From contig NZ_CP189974.1 in NCBI RefSeq assembly GCF_051549785.1, positions 1,736,001-1,800,000 of the forward strand: a stretch of DNA of 64,000 bases, given 5' to 3'. Shown here piece after piece: positions 57,719 to 64,000 of this stretch. Source of the DNA: Caldatribacterium sp051549785 (GTDB lineage: Bacteria; Atribacterota; Atribacteria; Atribacterales; Caldatribacteriaceae). The notes under the pieces were generated by a model. That model searched no databases and was not told where the DNA came from. It saw only the letters and a program-made list of their open reading frames with translations. Position numbers and translations under genes: made by a program. Every line of letters begins with the position of its first letter. Position 1 is the first letter of the stretch.

Positions 57719-57949
57719 CTATTCCAGAATCTCCACCACCGCTTTCGTCCCCCTCTTTGCCGAAGCAGCCTTGACGATGGTGCGGAGAGCCCGGGCTACT
57801 CTTCCCTGCTTGCCGATGATTTTCCCGGTGTCAGAGGGCGCCACCCGCACCTCGTACACGACCGATTTCTCCCCCTTCACTTCGGTTACGCTCACCCTCT
57901 CAGGTTCGTCGACAAGAGAACGAACCAGAAACTCCAAAAGCTCCTTCAC
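57719..57949 (-). CDS. khpA: KH-domain RNA-binding protein KhpA
   Basis: 76 residues, the normal size. 'PSDTGKIIGKQGRVARALRTIVKAA' holds the GKQG of the KH fold. Small RNA-binding protein usually partnered with KhpB. Overlaps rpsP by 4 bases. Confidence 0.93.
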   Translation of the reverse strand: MKELLEFLVRSLVDEPERVSVTEVKGEKSVVYEVRVAPSDTGKIIGKQGRVARALRTIVKAASAKRGTKAVVEILE

Positions 57950-58206
57950 TGGACTTCCGCTCCCTCGGGCTTCTTCGCCTTCTTCAGAAGCGCCCGAACC
58001 TTATCTGAAACCTGAGCACCCCGGGAAATCCAGTACTCGACACGATCCCACTTCACGGCCTCAAGAGGGGGCTCAGCAAGGGGCGAATAGGCGCCGAGGA
58101 CCTCGAGGGGCTTTCCGCTTCGAGCCTCCCGAGAGTCCGTCACCACGATACGATACTGAGGGGTATGCCTTCTCCCAACACGAGCAAGACGGATCCGTAC
58201 TGCCAT
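57946..58206 (-). CDS. rpsP: 30S ribosomal protein S16
   Basis: 86 residues from ATG 58206: 'AVRIRLARVGRRHTPQYRIVV' and 'GKPLEVLGAYSP'. The frame is open upstream but the family start is clear. Confidence 0.96.
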   Translation of the reverse strand: MAVRIRLARVGRRHTPQYRIVVTDSREARSGKPLEVLGAYSPLAEPPLEAVKWDRVEYWISRGAQVSDKVRALLKKAKKPEGAEVQ

Positions 58207-58225
58207 GAATCGACACTCCTTTCTT

Positions 58226-59575
58226 TCAAAATCCAAAACCGAAAAATCCCTTTCTTTTGGCAAAGGGCAATGCCTGTCCTTTTTTCATCTTCTTCCAGAG
58301 CTTGCGGATCTCCTCAAACTCTCTCAGGAGACGGTTGACCTCCTGAACGGTTGTCCCGCTTCCCTGGGCAATGCGCCGTTTCCGGGAGGCATTGATGATC
58401 CCGGGATTCCGGCGCTCTTCCCTGGTCATGGAGAGAATAATGGCCTCAGTACGCTTCAGGCTCCTCTCCCCATCGACCTGGGAGAGAGCTCCCCGGAGTG
58501 AAGCGGGAAGCATGTTCACAATGTCTTCAAAAGAACCAACCCGGCGAAGGCGACGGAGTTCCTCGAGGAAATCCTCAAGGGTGAACTCTTCCTTCGTCAC
58601 CTGCTTCTCCAGCTTCTTTCGCTCTTCCTCGGTGATGGCTCGCTCGATTTTCTCAATGAGACTCAGGGTATCGCCCATGCCGAGGATGCGGCTGGCCATC
58701 CGCTCGGGATGGAAAACCTCAAGCTGATCGAGTTTTTCCCCGACGCCAATGAGTTTCACCGGCCAGCCGGTCTGCGCCACGATGGACAGCACCGCACCTC
58801 CACGAGCATCGGTATCGACCTTGGTAAGGATGATGCCCGTGGGGTTCACCCATTCCCGGAACCTTTCGGCAACCCGGATGGCCTCCTGACCGGTTGTGGC
58901 ATCAAGAACCAGGAGAATCTCGTGGAACTCTTCGCCCCGGGTGAGTTCCTGGAGTTCCCGGAGGAGCTCCTCCTCCACATGGAGCCGCCCTGCGGTATCT
59001 ACTAAAACCACGTCCCTCCCTTTCTCCCGGGCGTACCGGCGTGCCGCCTGGACAACCTCAAGGGGATGCCGCGCCGAAGGAAGGTCGAAGAAATCCAGTC
59101 CGGCCGAAGAGGCGAGGATCCTCAGTTGTTCCCGCGCTGCCGGCCGCCGCGTATCCGTGGAGACCAGAACGGGAAAGTAGTGACGCTGTTTCAGGAAGAG
59201 CCCGAGTTTCCCGCATGTTGTTGTCTTCCCCGACCCCTGCAGACCCACAAGGAGGAAGAGCGCAGGAGTCACCGGGGGAACGTGGAGGTCTTTTGCCCCA
59301 CCCCCGAGAATCTGCCGGATTTCGTCCCAGAGAATCTTTATGACCATCTCTGCAGGGGTGACGCTTTCCAGCACCTCTCGCCCCACTGCCCGCTCCCGCA
59401 CCCGGGCAATGAGGTCCTTCACCACCCGGTAGTGGACATCGGACTCAAGGAGCACGAGGCGCAGATCCCGCAGGGCCTCGTCGACCTCTTCCGCCGTGAG
59501 GCGGCCCTTTCCTCTGAGCTTTTTAAAAACCCCGGCAAACTTCTCTGCCAGCTGCTCAAACACGCGATCCACCAC
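58226..59575 (-). CDS. ffh: signal recognition particle protein Ffh
   Basis: 449 residues. N domain, G domain with 'GLQGSGKTTTCGKLGLFLK', 'DTAGRLHVEEELL' and 'LTKVDTDARGG', and the methionine-bearing M domain at the C-terminus ('GSGTTVQEVNRLLREFEEI'). Binds 4.5S RNA and signal sequences. GAGGAG precedes GTG 59575. Confidence 0.96.
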   Translation of the reverse strand: MVDRVFEQLAEKFAGVFKKLRGKGRLTAEEVDEALRDLRLVLLESDVHYRVVKDLIARVRERAVGREVLESVTPAEMVIKILWDEIRQILGGGAKDLHVPPVTPALFLLVGLQGSGKTTTCGKLGLFLKQRHYFPVLVSTDTRRPAAREQLRILASSAGLDFFDLPSARHPLEVVQAARRYAREKGRDVVLVDTAGRLHVEEELLRELQELTRGEEFHEILLVLDATTGQEAIRVAERFREWVNPTGIILTKVDTDARGGAVLSIVAQTGWPVKLIGVGEKLDQLEVFHPERMASRILGMGDTLSLIEKIERAITEEERKKLEKQVTKEEFTLEDFLEELRRLRRVGSFEDIVNMLPASLRGALSQVDGERSLKRTEAIILSMTREERRNPGIINASRKRRIAQGSGTTVQEVNRLLREFEEIRKLWKKMKKGQALPFAKRKGFFGFGF

Positions 59576-59593
59576 GCTCCTCAGAACACATAG

Positions 59594-59622
59594 ATGATAC
59601 CCGTGACCCCGGGGTGTGTCAA
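59594..59622 (-). promoter_or_regulatory. promoter of ffh
   Basis: TTGACA (59617-59622), 17-base spacer, TATCAT (59594-59599) on the minus strand, in the 56-base gap between ftsY and ffh. One of the best consensus promoters in the window. Confidence 0.8.
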
Positions 59623-59631
59623 GGAAAGCCG

Positions 59632-60546
59632 TTACGAAACGATAGCACGGACAAATTCGCGGGCCTCAAAGGGGATGAGGTCCTCGAGGCCTTCGCCAAC
59701 CCCGAGGTACTTCACGGGAAGGCCGAACTCCTTCCGGACCCGGAAGAGGATTCCCCCCTTGGCCTGACTATCCCACTTTGTGAGAATAATCCCCGTGAGC
59801 GGCACCACCCGGGCAATAGACTCCACCTGGGCGAAGGCGTTCTGGCCAGCCAGGGCGTCAAGGACCAGGAGATGTTCCACCTGCTCCTCAGGGAGGAACC
59901 GGCGAATTACTCGAGACACTTTCTCGAGTTCTGCCAGGAGATTCCTGTTGACATGGGAACGCCCCGCAGTATCCACAATCGCCAGAGTCTCTTGCTCTTT
60001 GAGCGCCGATTGGAGGCCATCGTACACCACCGCTGCCGGGTCGGCTCCCTGAGCCCCCCGGAAGAATCGACACCCTGCCCGACGTGCCCAGATTTCGAGT
60101 TGCTCATTCGCCGCCGCCCGGAAGGTGTCAGCGCTGATAAGAACCACTCGCTCTCCTTTCCCTCTGGCAAGGTAGGCGAGTTTCCCCGCGGTGGTGGTCT
60201 TCCCCACACCGTTGATGCCCACAAGGAAGACGGCTTTGAGGGTTTCAGGCCGTGCCCGAGGGAAGAGTAGGTGTTCCCCCTCCTCGAAGAAGGCCACGAG
60301 TTTCCCGTATAGCCACTCTTCCCAGCTCGTATCTTCCCGGGACCGTTCCTTCAAACGGCGAAACTCCTCGACAATCTCTGCCGCAAGTGCTGGGCCGATA
60401 TCAGCACCGATGAGCATCTCTTCTAACTCCTCCCACTCCTCAGGCCGGACGCTTTTCTGAGACCAGAGTTCTTTCAGTCGCTCCTTGACCTCACCCGTAA
60501 TACGCCCTATCCCCTGGAGCCATCGTTTCCACAGTCCCTTCTCCAC
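59632..60546 (-). CDS. ftsY: signal recognition particle receptor FtsY
   Basis: 304 residues, the short NG form without an acidic A domain. 'FLVGINGVGKTTTAGKLA', 'DTFRAAANEQLEIWA', 'DTAGRSHVNRNLLAEL' and 'LTKWDSQAKGG'. GTG start 60546 has GGAGGAGG in the end of smc. Confidence 0.95.
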   Translation of the reverse strand: MEKGLWKRWLQGIGRITGEVKERLKELWSQKSVRPEEWEELEEMLIGADIGPALAAEIVEEFRRLKERSREDTSWEEWLYGKLVAFFEEGEHLLFPRARPETLKAVFLVGINGVGKTTTAGKLAYLARGKGERVVLISADTFRAAANEQLEIWARRAGCRFFRGAQGADPAAVVYDGLQSALKEQETLAIVDTAGRSHVNRNLLAELEKVSRVIRRFLPEEQVEHLLVLDALAGQNAFAQVESIARVVPLTGIILTKWDSQAKGGILFRVRKEFGLPVKYLGVGEGLEDLIPFEAREFVRAIVS

Positions 60547-60547
60547 A

Positions 60548-63500
60548 CTATCCTCCTCCCAGAGAAAACTCCTGTGCCTGTGCGATACCTTCGCAAAGGA
60601 GCACCCGAGACACCCCGGGCTCGCTCATGGTGACCCCAAGAATCCGATCCGCGACCTCCATGACCTCTTCCTTGTGCGTCACCACCACAACCTGCCGGGA
60701 TGCGGAAAACTCCCGGAGAATCTGAGCAAGAAGCACGCTGTTTGTGTGATCGAGGTTGGCGTCGATTTCGTCGAAAAAGCACATCTTCGCCCCAAAAGCC
60801 TCAAAGCAGGCGCAGAGAAAACACAGCGCCACCAGAGTCCGCTCTCCGCTTGAGAGCAGCGCCATCCCCTGCTTCTTCTTCCCTGGAATCTGCACCTCAA
60901 GGTGAACGCCATCGTGAACGGCAAGAGAGGCTTCCCCCCTGGGGAACACCTGCTGGAAATACCGCCCAAAGGCTGCCTGGGCATTCTGGAGGAAGGAAAG
61001 AAAGGTCCGTTCCACTTCACGTTCAAGCCCCTGCAGCTCTTTTCGAATAAGTCCGAGCAGACTCTGAAAAAAGGCATCCTGCCTTCGCAAGTCCTTCTCC
61101 CGGGCCTCAAGCTCCTGGTACTCTTCGATGGCGCCCCGCCGGACACGTTCGCGAAGAAGTGCCTGCCGTTCCCGCTCGAGGAAGGCTCCAAGCTCCTGAA
61201 GGCTCACGGCTTCAAGCTCTTCCGGCACGGCACAGGCAACATCGCTCAGGGCCTCCAGGGCAGTTTTCGTGCGAGCAATCTCCTCGGAAAGTCGCTGTCT
61301 TTCAAACCGTAGCCTTTCCCGCTCCCGAATCCATCGCTCTTTCTGGCGCTCAAGCATCCTTTCCTTCTGCCGCTTTGCCTCCACATCCGCCTGCAGGGAT
61401 TGCACCATCTTCTCCCGGTCGGCAAGCATGACCTCCTCTGCCGCCAGAGCCTGGAAAGCATCCTGAAGAGCTCTGACGCATCTTTTGAGTTCCCCCCGTA
61501 GCAGCTTAAGCGTCGTCTCGCTTTCCCGGAACTTCTGGAGAAGTTCGGCACCCCTTTTGCGCATTCCGTGAACTTCCCAGAGAAGCCGTTCCCGTGCCTG
61601 TCTTTTCTCTTCCTCGCGTCGCTTCCACTCCCCGATCCTCCCCAGAGCCTTCCTCGCCCGGGCAAGAGTGGTCTCAAGAGCGCGTATATCTCCTTCGAGA
61701 TCCCGGAGCTTCCCCTGAATCCTCTCCCGTTCCATTAAAAGACGCGCGCGCTCTTTCCCAAGATGATTGAGGACCCTTTGCAGTTCTTCCCGCCGCGCAT
61801 TCCTCTCAAGATAGCGCTCCCGCCACTTAATGGCACGAAGCTCCAGCGCCCTCAGGTGCTTTTCGAGGTCCTGTTCTCTACCGGAGATTGTCGCAAGGGT
61901 CTCTTCGAGCTCTCTCGTGCGGCGTTCAAAAAGGCGTTCCCGCCGCTCCCAGCTTTTGAGGAAGCGACCTCGATGAACCAGTCGCCGGGGGAGAACGAGC
62001 AATCCTCCCCAAAGGAGAAGGGCACTACCGTCAGACGCCACAAGGTGTTTGGGAGACTCCTTACCGTGCACAAAGCGTCCGAGGATTTCATCTTTTCTCA
62101 CCACCTCCCAGGTCGGTGACCAGGGCGGGAGGGCATCCTGACGCATTGCCCACATCCCTACCTCCAGTGCCTCCCCATCCCGGAAAATTCGAATCTCCGA
62201 GAGCAAACCAAAAATGGCATGAACTGCTCGCTGTGGCCAGCCCCAGGCAAGAAGACCCTCCTGCATGGCCTGGGAAAACTCCGGCGCAGTCCCCCAAAGG
62301 CCGACTTGCTTCCGCCTTTTTCGAATTCGCGAAAGACCCTCCCGAACTCGGGCAAGCGCCCGGAGGACCTCTTCCCGCTCCTGCACCAGCTTCTCCCTCT
62401 CGTTCTTTTTCTGAAGCACATCCCTTTCAGTACTGGAGAGAAGACGCTCAAGCTGGGCAAGTTCCCGCTCAAGTTCCCGGACAAGCGTCTCAGTACGTTC
62501 CTTCTCCTGCACCATTCTCTCCAGAGAGGCTTCGCAGCGAGCAAGCTCTTCCCGGAGATGCTGCCGTTCTTCCTTCCGGGCCTGCAGGATGCCCTCTTTC
62601 CCCTTTAGAAAATGCTCAATAACCGCTTCCGTCCTGCTCAAACGCTTCGTGCTCTCCGGCAAGACCGCACCAGAAGCCTGTACCTTTTCTTCAAGGCGGT
62701 GACTTTCTTCAAGAAACCTCACCATTTCCTCCTCAAGGGTAAGAAGGGTTCGCTTTCGCTCCCGAATCTGGGTGAGGAGCCGGTAGAGTTCCTGGAGGCC
62801 TTCGGTCACCCGGTGTCTTTTCTCCTCCACCGCACGGCGCAGGCAGCAAACCTCCTCCTGGATCACGAGAAGCCGTTGCTCCCCCTTCTCCACCTCATGC
62901 GCTCCTCCCAGAGCAGAAAGACGATGGAGCTCGCGCTCGCAGCGATCCTCCTCCGCTTCAAGCACTTCGAGTTTCTCCCCAAGCTGGGCGAGAAGCCTTT
63001 CAAGATACACCCGCTGGGCACCCTGCCACTGCCTTTCCCGCACAAGGTACGCCTTCTCCTTCTCCGCCCACTCAGCCACACGCTCTTTCTGGAAGGAGAG
63101 TTCCTTGAGGCGCTCCTGGAAACGCTTTGCCTTCTCCACCGTTTCCCAGAGTATCTGAGAGAGACGAGAAAGGCGTGTCCGCGCTTCATAAATTCCGCTG
63201 GCTTCCTCGAGCCACCGCAGACGCTCGAGAGGGCTCAGGTCGGCAAGGGCGTGGAGATCCCGGTTGGTGACAAAGCCAACCGCAAGACGGGTCAGAGAAA
63301 GACCCAGCTTTTGCAACTGCCGGCGAAGGTCCCCGAAACGCATCCGGGTACCCTGGAAAAAATACTCGGTTTCTCCAGAGGCAAAAGACCGTTTTTCAAT
63401 CCGAAAAGGGGGCGCTTCTTCCCCCACGAAGAGGAGTTCCACTGAGGCCATACCCACCGGCCGGTGGGCAGATGAACCGTGAAAGAGCACCTCTTTTCCC

Positions 63501-63673
63501 CCGGCACTGCGCACTTCTCTGCGGTCCCCCAGAACCCACCGCAGAGCATCAAGGAGGTTGCTCTTCCCGGAGCCGTTGGGACCGACAACGACATTGAGTC
63601 CCGGTACGAGGTCTACCGTTACAGGGTGGGCGAAAGACTTAAAACCCTGAAGAGTGATTTCCTTCAGATACAT
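60548..63673 (-). CDS. smc: chromosome segregation SMC protein, short and divergent
   Basis: 1041 residues, against about 1170-1190 usually. Walker A GPNGSGKSNLLDALRWVLGD (32-51) is standard. Two long charged coiled coils flank a reduced hinge (roughly residues 440-560; 'AVHAIFGLLSEIRIFRDGEA' and 'VASDGSALLLWGGLLVLP' are its recognisable remains). The ABC signature is LSSGERT instead of LSGGERA, and Walker B is 'MCFFDEIDANLD'. Still a plausible condensin ATPase, encoded between rnc and ftsY as in many bacteria. Confidence 0.92.
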   Translation of the reverse strand: MYLKEITLQGFKSFAHPVTVDLVPGLNVVVGPNGSGKSNLLDALRWVLGDRREVRSAGGKEVLFHGSSAHRPVGMASVELLFVGEEAPPFRIEKRSFASGETEYFFQGTRMRFGDLRRQLQKLGLSLTRLAVGFVTNRDLHALADLSPLERLRWLEEASGIYEARTRLSRLSQILWETVEKAKRFQERLKELSFQKERVAEWAEKEKAYLVRERQWQGAQRVYLERLLAQLGEKLEVLEAEEDRCERELHRLSALGGAHEVEKGEQRLLVIQEEVCCLRRAVEEKRHRVTEGLQELYRLLTQIRERKRTLLTLEEEMVRFLEESHRLEEKVQASGAVLPESTKRLSRTEAVIEHFLKGKEGILQARKEERQHLREELARCEASLERMVQEKERTETLVRELERELAQLERLLSSTERDVLQKKNEREKLVQEREEVLRALARVREGLSRIRKRRKQVGLWGTAPEFSQAMQEGLLAWGWPQRAVHAIFGLLSEIRIFRDGEALEVGMWAMRQDALPPWSPTWEVVRKDEILGRFVHGKESPKHLVASDGSALLLWGGLLVLPRRLVHRGRFLKSWERRERLFERRTRELEETLATISGREQDLEKHLRALELRAIKWRERYLERNARREELQRVLNHLGKERARLLMERERIQGKLRDLEGDIRALETTLARARKALGRIGEWKRREEEKRQARERLLWEVHGMRKRGAELLQKFRESETTLKLLRGELKRCVRALQDAFQALAAEEVMLADREKMVQSLQADVEAKRQKERMLERQKERWIRERERLRFERQRLSEEIARTKTALEALSDVACAVPEELEAVSLQELGAFLERERQALLRERVRRGAIEEYQELEAREKDLRRQDAFFQSLLGLIRKELQGLEREVERTFLSFLQNAQAAFGRYFQQVFPRGEASLAVHDGVHLEVQIPGKKKQGMALLSSGERTLVALCFLCACFEAFGAKMCFFDEIDANLDHTNSVLLAQILREFSASRQVVVVTHKEEVMEVADRILGVTMSEPGVSRVLLCEGIAQAQEFSLGGG

Positions 63674-64000
63674 TGACCATCCCTGGAACTCCTGCTCTCT
63701 CCCATGATTCGTTCCCAGGCCCGCCGGGCTGCTTCCTGCTCCGCTCGCTTCTTGCTCTTTCCCTCGCCTCTCGCGACCACCCGCCCCTGGATCTTCACCA
63801 CAACCTGGTACGAAGAGTTATCCCCCGCCGTGACAATTTCGTACTCCGGAAGACAGGAAAAGTACTGCAAGCACCACCGCTGGAGCAAACCCTTGTAATT
63901 GACCGAGAGAAAGGCGAATTCCACCCCTTCTTCGTTGCAGAAAATCCTTGAAAGGACTTCCCGGGTACGCTCATACGAGAGAGAGTCCACAAAGATTGCA
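63664..64000 (-). CDS. rnc: ribonuclease III, C-terminal part (5' end outside window)
   Basis: The minus-strand frame is open to the right edge and reads 'AIFVDSLSYERTREVLSRIF', the end of the RNase III catalytic domain, followed by a double-stranded RNA-binding domain ('NYKGLLQRWCLQYFSCLPEY', 'VVVKIQGRVVARGEGKSKKRAEQEAARRAW'). Cuts double-stranded RNA in rRNA maturation. Its end overlaps the start of smc by 10 bases. Confidence 0.92.
   Translation of the reverse strand, partial: AIFVDSLSYERTREVLSRIFCNEEGVEFAFLSVNYKGLLQRWCLQYFSCLPEYEIVTAGDNSSYQVVVKIQGRVVARGEGKSKKRAEQEAARRAWERIMGESRSSRDGQCI

Noticed and set aside
1..64000. CRISPR array, insertion sequence or prophage
   Set aside because: No regularly spaced direct repeats, transposase, integrase or terminal inverted repeats were seen. 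tRNA 3' ends have no duplicated attachment sites nearby.

Overview
The window looks like chromosomal core DNA from a thermophilic, anaerobic, fermentative bacterium. Evidence: moderately GC-rich DNA, tightly packed genes with short overlaps, many GTG/TTG starts, a Clostridia/Thermotogota-like translation block (rnc-smc-ftsY-ffh-rpsP-khpA-rimM-trmD-rplS-lepB-rnhB-yraN-comM-dprA), a C5-type tetrapyrrole operon under a cobalamin riboswitch, GlpP-type control, FeoAB/Fur and many periplasmic-binding-protein ABC importers. I suspect an Atribacterota (Caldatribacterium-like) or deep Firmicutes/Thermotogota-type genome, but the sequence alone does not settle the phylum. I see no CRISPR array, insertion sequence, phage or integrase. 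Almost every gene is on the minus strand; only four short plus-strand units interrupt it.

Layout from left to right. 1-4.1 kb: the end of a TPR gene, then a glycerol-3-phosphate oxidation operon (glpP, glpA, an FAD oxidoreductase, DUF1667) whose leader carries a perfect terminator hairpin abutting the glpP ribosome-binding site. 4.1-9.7 kb: a small membrane protein, a PHP phosphatase, DUF1638, a zinc ribbon, hom and a polar amino-acid ABC importer. 9.8-13.5 kb: phosphoglucose isomerase and a FIST-GGDEF protein. 13.6-20.2 kb: tRNA-Glu, then a ribose-type sugar ABC operon with a LacI regulator and an iron alcohol dehydrogenase, then tRNA-fMet and tRNA-Leu. 20.2-27.9 kb: asnS, a creatininase-family amidohydrolase, a complete livKGFHM importer and an isoaspartyl peptidase/asparaginase. 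27.9-30.6 kb: fur-feoA-feoB plus a small Cys-rich coiled-coil protein. 30.6-37.1 kb (plus strand): cobalamin riboswitch, hemA-hemC-cobA/hemD-hemB and a SirC-HemL fusion, enough to go from glutamyl-tRNA to sirohydrochlorin.

37.1-42.5 kb is the part I find most promising. One minus-strand operon runs from a putative pantothenate ECF transporter and type III pantothenate kinase (which appears to start at ATT) through a bactofilin to an uncharacterised four-gene cassette: a 'quinate 5-dehydrogenase'-like protein, a class III aminotransferase, an SRPBCC lipid-binding-fold protein and a relative of cyanobacterial acyl-ACP reductase that keeps the nucleophilic cysteine. I infer a route from acyl-ACP to a fatty aldehyde and possibly an alkylamine. 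42.5-46.4 kb: a P1 peptidase, zinc-ribbon proteins and groESL. 46.5-51.9 kb: an operon of a UroD-family methyltransferase, a 56-residue protein, a TIM-barrel epimerase, a PIG-L deacetylase, a Gfo/Idh/MocA oxidoreductase and a degenerate NtrC-like regulator lacking the sigma-54 GAFTGA loop. 52-64 kb: the translation/secretion block, ending in a truncated rnc and including an unusually short SMC.

All four convergent gene pairs overlap at their 3' ends (47, 18, 14 and 4 bases), leaving no room for terminators between them. Promoters found here often follow TTGACA-N16/18-TATAAT or an extended -10 (TGnTATAAT). All function and promoter calls rest on reading motifs by eye; no search was run.
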